DNA of 64,000 nucleotides from TMED109 sp015660425 (GTDB lineage Bacteria; Pseudomonadota; Alphaproteobacteria; TMED109): contig JAPYTH010000002.1 in assembly GCA_029936295.1 (NCBI GenBank), positions 1 to 64,000 on the forward strand, given 5' to 3'. Each line of letters starts with the position of its first letter. Position 1 is the stretch's first letter. The notes beneath the pieces were generated by a model. It ran no database searches. It saw only the letters and a program-made list of their open reading frames with translations, and was not told the origin of the DNA. The translations under genes and the position numbers were made by a program. Positions 54,644-63,318 of this stretch are shown here, piece by piece.

Positions 54644-55820
54644 TAATAAAAAATTGTCACAAGATAAAAAATTTAAAATATTTATTATGGCTGGTGAATT
54701 ATCTGGTGATATTTTAGGTGAGGGTTTAATAAATCAACTTAAAAAACTTTCTCAAAATAAAATTGAAATATATGGGGTAGGTGGAGCTAAAATGATAGCC
54801 CAGGGATTAAAACCTATTTTTAATATAAAATCTTTATCGATTATGGGAATATTTGAGGTTTTATTAAAGATACCTAGTATTTTGATGTTGTTAAAGTTAG
54901 CAAAGAATAAAATTATAGAAATTAATCCTGATATTGTAATTACTATAGATGCTCCTGGATTTAATCTTAGACTACAGAATAGTATTAAAGATCTAAAGAT
55001 TAAGCAAATTCATTATGTTGCTCCATCTGTATGGGCATGGAAAAGCTACAGAGCTAAAAAAATAGCTAAGTTTTTAGACCATTTATTAGTTTTATTTCCA
55101 TTCGAAAAAAATTTATTTTTAAAAGAAGGTTTAAATACTACCTTTGTTGGGCATCCAATAGCTTTTGATAATAAATTTATTAATAATAAATATTATACAG
55201 AAAAGTCATTAAATAATAAGGCTATTACTAAAATTGCTATGCTTCCTGGAAGTAGACTGGGTGAAATAGAAAAATTAATGCCTGTTTTTATTAAATCTGC
55301 CATTTTATTAAATAAGGATTATAAATCAATTAAATTTTATGTTGTTACTTTAAAAGAATATAGAAATAAAATCCAAGGCTATTTTGCGAAAACTAATCTT
55401 GATTATTACGTTACTGATAATCATGAAGAAAAATATAATATATATTCTAAGGTAAATTTTGTTTTGTGCGCTTCAGGAACTGTTACAATAGAGGTAGCAA
55501 AGGCTTCTACTGCAATGTTAGTAGTCTATAAGTTAAATTTTATTACCTGGCTTATTGTAAGAGCTATGGTTAAAATTAAAACAGCAACTATATTAAATAT
55601 TATTTCAAAAGATAATATTATTCCAGAACTTTTCCAAAAAGATGTGAATGAGGCTAATATTCATGGAATAATAAAAAAATATATAGAAAATAGTAAACTT
55701 CGGAATAAACAAATTAATAAATTAAATATAGCTGTAAACAAGTTAAAAAATGGTGATACTAATCCTAGTTATATTGCAGCTAAGTCAGTTTTAAATTATT
55801 TATATAAAAATAAATATTAA
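54606..55820 (+). CDS. lpxB: lipid-A-disaccharide synthase
   Basis: Up to 404 residues; a GT19 glycosyltransferase joining UDP-diacylglucosamine and lipid X. KIFIMAGELSGDILGEGLI starts the fold. GVGGAKMIAQGL, DAPGFNLRL, YVAPSVWAWKSYRAKK, FVGHPIAFD and LPGSRLGEI follow. The ATG at 54606 overlaps lpxI by 38 nt. TTG codons at 54627 and 54630, with AAGAAGG upstream, are possible starts that would shorten the overlap. Confidence 0.93.
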   Translation: MPIKKVYLLKEFNNKKLSQDKKFKIFIMAGELSGDILGEGLINQLKKLSQNKIEIYGVGGAKMIAQGLKPIFNIKSLSIMGIFEVLLKIPSILMLLKLAKNKIIEINPDIVITIDAPGFNLRLQNSIKDLKIKQIHYVAPSVWAWKSYRAKKIAKFLDHLLVLFPFEKNLFLKEGLNTTFVGHPIAFDNKFINNKYYTEKSLNNKAITKIAMLPGSRLGEIEKLMPVFIKSAILLNKDYKSIKFYVVTLKEYRNKIQGYFAKTNLDYYVTDNHEEKYNIYSKVNFVLCASGTVTIEVAKASTAMLVVYKLNFITWLIVRAMVKIKTATILNIISKDNIIPELFQKDVNEANIHGIIKKYIENSKLRNKQINKLNIAVNKLKNGDTNPSYIAAKSVLNYLYKNKY

Positions 55821-55862
55821 AAATAGTAATTATATTTTTCTTGCAACTTAAAGGAGTACATT

Positions 55863-56261
55863 ATGACAGAATCAAATTTTAAATATTTACACACTATGAT
55901 TAGGGTAATTGATTTAGAAAAATCTATAAAATTTTATACTAAGTTTTTTAAAATGAAATTAATTAGAAAAAATGATTTTCCTGGTGGAAATTTTACTTTA
56001 GCATTCTTAGGTTACGGTTCCGAGGAAGATAATACTGTATTAGAATTAACTCATAATTGGGGGCAAGAAGAAGATTATGATAAAGGTAATGCATGGGGAC
56101 ATATAGCTTTAGGGGTAAAGGATATTTATAACTTGTGTCATAGTCTGGAAAATAATGGAGTAACAATTATAAGAAAACCCGGGCCTATGAAGCATGGAAC
56201 TACAGTAATAGCATTTATTCAAGACCCAGATGGTTACAGTATAGAATTAATTGAAAGATAA
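55863..56261 (+). CDS. gloA: lactoylglutathione lyase (glyoxalase I)
   Basis: A 132-residue vicinal-oxygen-chelate enzyme that converts the methylglyoxal-glutathione adduct to lactoylglutathione. Metal ligands fit His10 (LHTMIRV), the Glu in NTVLELTHNWG, the His in GNAWGHIALGV and the Glu in DPDGYSIELIER. YTKFFKMKLIRKNDFPGGNF is family-typical. AAGGAG precedes the ATG. It ends 2 nt from the convergent gltA stop. Confidence 0.93.
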   Translation: MTESNFKYLHTMIRVIDLEKSIKFYTKFFKMKLIRKNDFPGGNFTLAFLGYGSEEDNTVLELTHNWGQEEDYDKGNAWGHIALGVKDIYNLCHSLENNGVTIIRKPGPMKHGTTVIAFIQDPDGYSIELIER

Positions 56262-56263
56262 TA

Positions 56264-57568
56264 TTAATTTCTTTTTTTAATATTAATAAAATCTCTTTCG
56301 GCTGCCCCAGTATATAATTGTCTTGGTCTGCCAATTCTTTGCTCAGGGTCTTCAATCATTTCGTTCCATTGAGCTACCCAACCAACGGTTCTGGCAACAG
56401 CAAAAAGCACTGTAAATATACTAGAAGGAAATCCCATTGCCTGTAATATAACGCCTGAATAGAAATCTACATTAGGATATAATTTTTTTGTTATAAAATA
56501 TTCATCTTCTAATGCAATCTTTTCTAATTCTCTAGCTAATTTAAACATGGGTTCATCTTCTTTTCCAACTGCCTTAAGAACCTCATCAGCAGTTTTTTTC
56601 ATAACTGTAGCTCGTGGATCATAATTTTTATAAACTCTATGTCCGAAGCCCATTAATCTAAATGGATCATTAGGGTCTTTTGCTTTTTTTACAAATTCAT
56701 GAACATTTCCCTTTTTTTGAATTTCATTTAGCATATGAATTACTGCTTCATTTGCTCCTCCATGAGAAGGACCCCACAATGACGCTATACCTGCTGAAAT
56801 ACATGCAAATGGGTTAGCTCCAGACGAGCCTGCTAGCCTAACTGTTGAAGTTGAGGCGTTTTGCTCATGATCTGCGTGTAAGATTAATATTTTATCCATT
56901 GCTTTAGAAAGTATAGGATTAATTTTATATTCTTCTGCTGGTACTGCAAACATCATATTTAAAAAATTTTCTGAATAACTAAGATCATTTCTAGGGTAAA
57001 TAAATGGCTGACCTAAGGAAAATTTATATGCCATTGCTGCGATTGTTGGGACCTTAGCAACTAATCTATGAGAAGCAATTAATCTCTGACTTGGGTCTGT
57101 TATATCTGTACTATCATGATAGAATGCACTTAAGGCTCCAACTACGCCACACATTACTGCCATTGCATGAGCATCTCTCCTAAAACCTCTAAAGAAAAGA
57201 GCTAATTGTTCATGAATCATTGTATGAGTTGTGATTTTTTTATCAAAAGCATGCTTTTCAGATTTATTTGGTAGTTCTCCTTTTAATAATAAATAAGCAA
57301 CTTCAAGATAGTCACAATTTTCTGCTAGGTCTTCTATTCTATATCCTCTATGTAAAAGAACACCTTTATCCCCATCAATATACGTTATATCTGATTTACA
57401 AGAGCCAGTACTAGTAAACCCAGGGTCATAAGTAAAATGGTCAGTATCAGAATATAATTTTTTTATTTCTATTACATCGGGACCTATTGTTCCTGAGTGG
57501 ATAGGTAGTTTAAAGTTTTTTCCATTAGGAAGTATTAAATTTGCCACTTTTGTGTTTTTTTCTGACAT
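56264..57568 (-). CDS. gltA: citrate synthase
   Basis: A 434-residue type II (hexameric-like) citrate synthase, the entry to the TCA cycle. GFTSTGSCKSDITYIDGDKG, LLHRGYRIEDLAE, the active-site His in ILHADHEQNASTSTVRLAG and SLWGPSHGGANEAVI, and MGFGHRVYKNYDPRA are complete. The frame continues 14 codons upstream to 57610. The ATG at 57568, giving MSEKNTKVANL, has AGGA six bases before it and matches other GltA N-termini. Confidence 0.96.
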   Translation of the reverse strand: MSEKNTKVANLILPNGKNFKLPIHSGTIGPDVIEIKKLYSDTDHFTYDPGFTSTGSCKSDITYIDGDKGVLLHRGYRIEDLAENCDYLEVAYLLLKGELPNKSEKHAFDKKITTHTMIHEQLALFFRGFRRDAHAMAVMCGVVGALSAFYHDSTDITDPSQRLIASHRLVAKVPTIAAMAYKFSLGQPFIYPRNDLSYSENFLNMMFAVPAEEYKINPILSKAMDKILILHADHEQNASTSTVRLAGSSGANPFACISAGIASLWGPSHGGANEAVIHMLNEIQKKGNVHEFVKKAKDPNDPFRLMGFGHRVYKNYDPRATVMKKTADEVLKAVGKEDEPMFKLARELEKIALEDEYFITKKLYPNVDFYSGVILQAMGFPSSIFTVLFAVARTVGWVAQWNEMIEDPEQRIGRPRQLYTGAAERDFINIKKRN

Positions 57569-57647
57569 CCATTTTCCTATATTTCTTATTATATATTCTA
57601 GACTTTGCATTATAGTGATCTAAATTAACTATGCAATATCTGAAGGG

Positions 57648-59045
57648 TTAATTGTTAATATTTATTATTCTGTTAAGAGTTTCTACTTTTCCTAAAACTT
57701 CCATTAGTTCATATAAACCTGGAGAAACTGATTTACCTGTTGTTGCCGCTCTTAAGGGCTGTGCAAGCTTACCAAGATTAAAATTATTAGTTTCACAGTA
57801 TAATTTTATATCTTCTTCTATATTATTTTGTTCCCATATTTCTAATTTACTTAAGTGATCATGATAATTTTTTAGTAATATTTTAGTATTATCATTTAAT
57901 ATTTTTTTAGACTTTTCATCTAAATTTATTGGGGCATCTTCTAGATAAAAACTGCTCATTTCTGCAAGCTCATTTAATGTTCTAGCTCTAGTTTTTAAGC
58001 CGTTCATTCCCTCTTCAAGTAATAATAATTGCTTACTATTAACAATAACATTTTTTTCTTTATATATGTCTTTTATTAGCGAAGCTAGTTGATTATTACT
58101 TTTTTGATTTATGTAAACTGCATTAAGGCTAGATAGTCTATCTAAGTCAAATTTCGCTGATGATCTTCCTATAGATTCTAAGTTAAATAATTTAATAGCT
58201 TCTTTTCTTGAAATTATTTCCTTATCTCCATGTGACCATCCCAGTCTTAATAAATAATTTAGCATAGATTCTGGTAAATACCCCATAGCACTATATGCTT
58301 CAACTCCTAAAGCCCCATGTCTTTTTGATAATTTACCCCCATCCATTCCATGTATTAACGGTATATGTGCGTATATAGGAAGATTCCAATTAAGTGAAAT
58401 GTATATTTGTTTTTGTCTCAATGTATTTGTTAAATGGTCATCACCTCTAATGACATGAGTAACTTTCATGTCAAAATCATCTACTACTACCGAAAGCATA
58501 TAAGTAGGAGTTTCATCAGACCTTAATATAATAAAATCATCTAATTCGCTGTTATTTATAGTTATATTTCCTTGAACAATATCATTTATTTCTGTAGAAC
58601 CGAATTGTGGGCATTTAATTCTAATTACTGGTTTTATGTCTTTGGGAGCTTCAGATGGATCCTTATCTCTCCATCTTCCATTATACTTAGGGGTTCTTTT
58701 TTCTTTTTTAGCTAATTCTCTCATTTCGGTAAGCTCTTCTGGTGAACAGTAACATTTGTAGGCATGTCCAAGCTCTAAAAGCTTTTTTCCTATTTCTATA
58801 TGCCTTTGTATTCTTTTTGATTGATATACTACTTCATCATCCCAATTAAGATCTAACCATTTTAACCCATCTATTATAGCTTCTTTTGCATCTTTGGTTG
58901 ATCGTTTAATATCAGTATCTTCTATTCTTAATTTAAATAAACCATCATGGTGTTTTGCAAATAACCAATTAAATAATGCTGTTCTTACACCTCCAATATG
59001 CAGAAAACCAGTAGGAGAAGGGGCAAATCTTGTTACTACTTTCAT
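57648..59045 (-). CDS. gltX: glutamate--tRNA ligase
   Basis: A 465-residue class I aminoacyl-tRNA synthetase. The N-terminus has RFAPSPTGFLHIGGVRTALFN, with the HIGH-type motif as HIGG. RIEDTDIKRS, GDDHLTNTLRQ and the KMSKS-type GGKLSKRHGALGV follow, then the helical anticodon-binding domain. The longest frame starts at 59081, but the ATG at 59045 (MKVVTRFAPSP) gives the normal N-terminus. It lies next to gltA, divergent from no one, with lexA 62 nt upstream. Confidence 0.95.
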   Translation of the reverse strand: MKVVTRFAPSPTGFLHIGGVRTALFNWLFAKHHDGLFKLRIEDTDIKRSTKDAKEAIIDGLKWLDLNWDDEVVYQSKRIQRHIEIGKKLLELGHAYKCYCSPEELTEMRELAKKEKRTPKYNGRWRDKDPSEAPKDIKPVIRIKCPQFGSTEINDIVQGNITINNSELDDFIILRSDETPTYMLSVVVDDFDMKVTHVIRGDDHLTNTLRQKQIYISLNWNLPIYAHIPLIHGMDGGKLSKRHGALGVEAYSAMGYLPESMLNYLLRLGWSHGDKEIISRKEAIKLFNLESIGRSSAKFDLDRLSSLNAVYINQKSNNQLASLIKDIYKEKNVIVNSKQLLLLEEGMNGLKTRARTLNELAEMSSFYLEDAPINLDEKSKKILNDNTKILLKNYHDHLSKLEIWEQNNIEEDIKLYCETNNFNLGKLAQPLRAATTGKSVSPGLYELMEVLGKVETLNRIININN

Positions 59046-59107
59046 ATTATATACTACCAAGCTAAAATAATTAAATTTCACATTTTATTAAATGAATTAT
59101 TTAAGAA

Positions 59108-59728
59108 TTAATATTTTCTCATAATTCCAACTAGAATTCCCTGTATTTCAACTCTAGTAGATTCGTAGGTTTGTGTTTGATATAAATCATTTGCTGGAAT
59201 AAGTACAATATTTGAAGATGTTTTTTTAAATTTTTTTAAGGTAGCTTCACTTTTATCTATTAAAGCTACAACTATTTCACCATTATTAGCTACTTTAGAT
59301 TTTTTTATTATGGCTATGTCTTTATTATTTATTCCTAGGTCTATCATAGAATCTCCAGATATTTCTAGTGCATAATGTTCACCCCCTTTAACCATATCAA
59401 TTGGGGTAGTAATTATACTTAAACTATTAGAAATTGCTTCTATTGGTGTGCCAGCTGCTATTTTACCGTAGAGGGGAATATCTATTACTTTATTTGTTAA
59501 TTCTTGAGGAATAGTAATATTAGTATTTAAAACTTCTATTGCTCTTGCCTTATTAGCAAGTTTTCTAATAAACCCTCTTTCTTCCAAAGCTGAAATAATT
59601 CTATGTATACCTGATTTAGATTTTAAATTTAATCTATTTTTCATTTCTTCATAAGAGGGTGATATACCATTCTTTTTATTTATTAAAGTTATATAATCTA
59701 GTAACTCTTTTTGTTTTTTAGTAAGCAT
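59108..59728 (-). CDS. lexA: LexA repressor
   Basis: A 206-residue SOS repressor. The winged helix-turn-helix covers about residues 1-68 (SPSYEEMKNRL, KSGIHRIISALEERGFI). The self-cleavage site is Ala92-Gly93 in YGKIAAGTPIEA. The catalytic Ser127 is in SGDSMIDLGI, and the Lys at about 165 in EATLKKF. It should repress DNA-damage genes, including itself, until RecA triggers cleavage. A near-consensus promoter with an overlapping GAAC-type operator lies just upstream. Confidence 0.95.
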   Translation of the reverse strand: MLTKKQKELLDYITLINKKNGISPSYEEMKNRLNLKSKSGIHRIISALEERGFIRKLANKARAIEVLNTNITIPQELTNKVIDIPLYGKIAAGTPIEAISNSLSIITTPIDMVKGGEHYALEISGDSMIDLGINNKDIAIIKKSKVANNGEIVVALIDKSEATLKKFKKTSSNIVLIPANDLYQTQTYESTRVEIQGILVGIMRKY

Positions 59729-59751
59729 TTAATTTCCAATCAGAATAATTA

Positions 59752-59796
59752 GAACAAAACATAAACATTTATCATAAATTTAATGTCTTCTGTCAA
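59752..59796 (-). promoter_or_regulatory. lexA promoter with overlapping SOS box
   Basis: On the minus strand a perfect -35 TTGACA (plus-strand 59791-59796) and a -10 GATAAA (59768-59773) are 17 nt apart. Just downstream, across the expected start point, is GTTTATGTTTTGTTC (59752-59766 on plus: GAAC, 7 nt, AAAC). It differs by one base from the alphaproteobacterial LexA site GTTC-N7-GTTC. The arrangement suits LexA autorepression. Confidence 0.65.
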
Positions 59797-59808
59797 GTAT
59801 TTATCTGA

Positions 59809-61020
59809 CTAGATGTGAGGATGTATCTCAGAGAAAACTAATATAGTCACTTTACTTCCAATTTTTAAAGCTTTATCAAAAGGTTTTCTAATTATTAGTC
59901 CATCAGCATTACTTAAATAAGAAGTCATAGAACTGTCTTGCCCACTAAGAGGTATTACTTTATACATATTACTTTCAAAAAATATTTTTGCTCTTAGATA
60001 TTCCTCTCTTTCATCATTTCTATTTAAAGGTTTAGTAAGTATACCATTTTTAATGGTAGGCTTACTTTTAATTTTTAAATATTTATCTATCAACGGTCTT
60101 AAAAAAATTAAAGTGCTAACAAATGTAGAGACTGGGTTGCCTGGAAAACCTAATATTAAGGTTTTGTCTAATTTGCCAAATATAAGAGGTTTTCCAGGCC
60201 TTATTGCAACTTTCCAAAATATTAAACACATTCCTAATTTATTTAAAACATCTTTTACTAGGTCATGTTTTCCTACTGAAGCACCTCCAGTAGTTATTAA
60301 TATATCAAATTTATCCAGGTTTTTAAGTTTTTTTATAAGAGAATTTACACTATCTTTTGCAATTCCTAAATCATGGGCCTTTGCACCAAATGAATTTATT
60401 AATGATAGAAGTAAAGGGGTATTAGATGAAATTATAGCTTTATTTATTTTTTCGCTAGGGTTTCTAAGTTCATTACCAGTTGCAAGTATAGCTATGTTGG
60501 GTTTTTTATAAACATTTATTTTAGTATGATTAGAAGATATTGCTAAGCTAAGATTTCTACTAGTTATAAGGCTATTTTTTTTTATAATTAAAGAATTATT
60601 TTTAAAATTCATACCTTTTTTTCTTATATATTGTTCTTTTTTATAGTTTTGATTTGTACTAACTATATAGTTATTATTAATTATAACTCTTTCCTGCAGT
60701 AATATTAAATTTGCTCCTTTTGGAACTTCTGCTCCTGTGTATATTTCTACGCATTCAAAGTTTTTTAATTTTTTTAAATAAGGCTTTCCAGCAGCAGATT
60801 CTCCAACAATTTTAATAGGTTTTTTAGTTATGTTTTTTATACTAGAATATTTTAAAGCATAGCCATCCATGGAAGAGACATTTTCAGGAGGGCTATTAAT
60901 ATTAGCATATACATTTGTAGAGTTGACTCTATTCAAGCTATTTTTGAGTAAAATTATTTCTTCTTGTAAAGACGTAGCGTTAGAAACGATAATATTTATA
61001 GCGTCTTCAACTTTAAGCAT
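59809..61020 (-). CDS. moeA: molybdopterin molybdenumtransferase MoeA
   Basis: About 403 residues. It inserts molybdate into adenylylated molybdopterin. NSPPENVSSMDGYALKY, AGKPYLKKL, IYTGAEVPKGANLIL, ILATGNEL, LITTGGASVGKHDLVKDVL and GFPGNPVSTFVSTLIFL are standard. The ATG at 61020 (MLKVEDAINI) overlaps the moaC stop by 8 nt. An upstream ATG at 61047 would lengthen the overlap. No mogA gene is nearby. Confidence 0.94.
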   Translation of the reverse strand: MLKVEDAINIIVSNATSLQEEIILLKNSLNRVNSTNVYANINSPPENVSSMDGYALKYSSIKNITKKPIKIVGESAAGKPYLKKLKNFECVEIYTGAEVPKGANLILLQERVIINNNYIVSTNQNYKKEQYIRKKGMNFKNNSLIIKKNSLITSRNLSLAISSNHTKINVYKKPNIAILATGNELRNPSEKINKAIISSNTPLLLSLINSFGAKAHDLGIAKDSVNSLIKKLKNLDKFDILITTGGASVGKHDLVKDVLNKLGMCLIFWKVAIRPGKPLIFGKLDKTLILGFPGNPVSTFVSTLIFLRPLIDKYLKIKSKPTIKNGILTKPLNRNDEREEYLRAKIFFESNMYKVIPLSGQDSSMTSYLSNADGLIIRKPFDKALKIGSKVTILVFSEIHPHI

Positions 61021-61501
61021 CTCTTTTGTAGGTCCCTGATTTTCCACCAGACTTATATGTAAGTTGTGTTTTAGTGATTGTCATTTCCCTATCAACTGCT
61101 TTACACATATCATATATAGTTAATGCAGCAATAGAAACTGCTGTTAGAGCTTCCATCTCTAAACCTGTTTTCCCATTTAATTTACAGTCACATATTATAT
61201 TAATTGAATTTGTATTTTCATCTATTTCAAAATTTATTGATACTGATGATAATGATATTGGGTGGCATAAGGGAATTAATTCAGAAGTTTTTTTTGCCCC
61301 CATAATTCCAGCAATTCTTGCTATACCTAAAACATCACCTTTTTTTGTGGTACCATTTTTAATCATATTCAAAGTGTTTTTATGCATAGTAATGCAAGAT
61401 ACCGCTGATGCTAATCTTTCTGTAACACCTTTTTCTGATATATCAACCATAATAGCTTTGCCATCGTTATCAAAATGAGTAAATTTATTTTCTTTTTTCA
61501 T
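61013..61501 (-). CDS. moaC: cyclic pyranopterin monophosphate synthase MoaC
   Basis: A 162-residue enzyme closing the pyranopterin ring in molybdenum cofactor synthesis. FTHFDNDGKAIMVDISEKGV, ARIAGIMGAKKTSELIPLCH and GLEMEALTAVSIAALTIYDM with CKAVDREM are diagnostic. It is coupled to moeA and follows trpC by 7 nt, a conserved alphaproteobacterial mixture of tryptophan and cofactor genes. Confidence 0.96.
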   Translation of the reverse strand: MKKENKFTHFDNDGKAIMVDISEKGVTERLASAVSCITMHKNTLNMIKNGTTKKGDVLGIARIAGIMGAKKTSELIPLCHPISLSSVSINFEIDENTNSINIICDCKLNGKTGLEMEALTAVSIAALTIYDMCKAVDREMTITKTQLTYKSGGKSGTYKRDA

Positions 61502-61508
61502 AACACTC

Positions 61509-62309
61509 TTATTTTCTTTTTATAAGTTCTTTAGTAGCTAATTCAATATTATTACTTTTCATTAATGACTCTCCTACTAGGAAACGCATAATACCATTTT
61601 GCTCCATAACTTTTAAATCATTATTACTATTTAATCCACTTTCACATATTATATCATAAGAAGCAGGGATTAATTTAGAAAGTTTAATGGTATTATTTAG
61701 GTCTATATCTAGGGTTTTTAAATTTCTATTATTTATACCTATTAGGTCTGGTTTTAAATTTATTGCCCTTTTAATTTCATTTTCATTATGCGCTTCTACC
61801 AACACATCCATACCTAAGTTTTTTGAAATTTTAATTAATTCAATTGCTAGGTTATCATTAATTGCAGACAATATAATTAATATACAATCTGCTCCAATAC
61901 TTCTGGTTTCATATACTTGCCAAGGATCTATTATAAAGTCTTTTCTTAATATTGGAAGTTTAGTGTGTTTTTTTACTTCTAATAAGTAGTTAATACTTCC
62001 TTTAAACCATTTTTCTTCTGTTAGTATACTAAGACATGCTGCCCCACCTTTAAAATAATCTTGGGCTATCTTTACTGGGTTAAAATCTTTTTTAATTAGT
62101 CCTTTAGAGGGACTAGCTTTTTTTATTTCTGCAACTAAACCAAAGTTGTTTTTTTTAATCTTGGTATTTAAAGCTTTTCTAAATCCTCTTGGTGCTTCTT
62201 GCAACTGTATTGTTTTTAATAAATCTAATTGAGATATTTTATTTTTAAGGGCATTAACTTCTAAAAGTTTATTATCACATATTTCTTTTAATATTGACAT
62301 ATTATTCAT
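61509..62309 (-). CDS. trpC: indole-3-glycerol phosphate synthase
   Basis: A 266-residue monofunctional TIM-barrel enzyme, the fourth step of tryptophan synthesis. VAEIKKASPSKGLIKKDFNP, LSILTEEKWFKGS, LPILRKDFIIDPWQVYE, GADCILIIL, DLIGINNRNLKTL and ICESGLNSNND supply the active site. There is no fused TrpF. The ATG at 62309 overlaps trpD by 8 nt; a second ATG three codons later (62300) is possible. Confidence 0.96.
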   Translation of the reverse strand: MNNMSILKEICDNKLLEVNALKNKISQLDLLKTIQLQEAPRGFRKALNTKIKKNNFGLVAEIKKASPSKGLIKKDFNPVKIAQDYFKGGAACLSILTEEKWFKGSINYLLEVKKHTKLPILRKDFIIDPWQVYETRSIGADCILIILSAINDNLAIELIKISKNLGMDVLVEAHNENEIKRAINLKPDLIGINNRNLKTLDIDLNNTIKLSKLIPASYDIICESGLNSNNDLKVMEQNGIMRFLVGESLMKSNNIELATKELIKRK

Positions 62310-63318
62310 TGCTTACTTTAATTAATTTATTTAGTGTCTTTAAGGCTTTACCTTCATCTATAATTGTTTTAGCTAATTCTATTCCGTCTTTATAGCTATT
62401 AACTTTATCAGCGACACAAAAGGCTGCAGCAGCATTTAAAATTACTATGTCCCTATAAGAGCTTTTTTCGCCTTCAAATAAATGTAACATTTTTTTTGCA
62501 TTATATGACGGATCACCACCTTGCAAAGATTCAGGTTTGCATAAGTTGAAATTAAATTTTTCAGGATTAATTTCAAATTCTATTATTTGATTGTTCGATA
62601 ACTCTGCAATTTTTGTAGTGCCTGTTAAAGTTATTTCATCCATTCCGTCAGAGCCGTTAACTACCCAAGCTTTTATAGAATCTTGAGCTTTTAAAGTTTC
62701 TGCAAGTATTTTAACGTATTGGTTAGAGAATACTCCTAATAATTGCCTTTGAGCACGAACAGGGTTTAATAAAGGGCCTAGTAAATTAAATATAGTCCTA
62801 AAAGTTAGTTCTTTCCTTACTTCAGCAACATTTTTAAACGCTTTATTATAGTTTGGAGCAAATAAGAAACAGATATTAGTTTCTTTCAAGCATTTATTTA
62901 TTAGTTTATCATCTATATTTATGTTTATGCCTAATTCTGTAAGTACATCTGATGCTCCAGATTTTGATGAAACAGCTGTATTACCATGCTTAGCAACATA
63001 TATTCCAGTTGATGCAACAATAAAAGCAACAGTGGTAGAAATATTGTATGTTTTTAAGCCATCTCCGCCAGTTCCCACTATATCAACTGTGTTTAAGTCC
63101 AAATTTAAAGGGTTTTTAACAAAAGGTTTTAATGCATTTACAGCGCCTATTAATTCTTTTGAACAAGATCCTTTTACAGATAAAGTTGCTAAAAAGGCTG
63201 CCATCTCCACCTCTGAAGCCTTCCCAGATATAAGGTAATTAAAAACATTTTCAGACTCGATTATAGATAAATCTATGTTTTGTAATAATTTTGGCATAAT
63301 AATATTAATAGGGTTCAT
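62302..63318 (-). CDS. trpD: anthranilate phosphoribosyltransferase
   Basis: A 338-residue enzyme joining anthranilate and PRPP. DIVGTGGDGLKTYNIST binds the phosphates, followed by VAKHGNTAVSSKSGASDVL, FLFAPNYNKAFKNVAEVR and FNLLGPLLNPV. GSDGMDEITLTG is the metal site. Its ATG overlaps the trpG stop (ATGA), so the amidotransferase and this enzyme are coupled. Confidence 0.96.
   Translation of the reverse strand: MNPINIIMPKLLQNIDLSIIESENVFNYLISGKASEVEMAAFLATLSVKGSCSKELIGAVNALKPFVKNPLNLDLNTVDIVGTGGDGLKTYNISTTVAFIVASTGIYVAKHGNTAVSSKSGASDVLTELGININIDDKLINKCLKETNICFLFAPNYNKAFKNVAEVRKELTFRTIFNLLGPLLNPVRAQRQLLGVFSNQYVKILAETLKAQDSIKAWVVNGSDGMDEITLTGTTKIAELSNNQIIEFEINPEKFNFNLCKPESLQGGDPSYNAKKMLHLFEGEKSSYRDIVILNAAAAFCVADKVNSYKDGIELAKTIIDEGKALKTLNKLIKVSNE

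Noticed and set aside
55819..55839. AAAAATA/TATTTTT hairpin after lpxB as a terminator
   Set aside because: Only seven A-T pairs with a 7-nt loop; expected by chance at this base composition.
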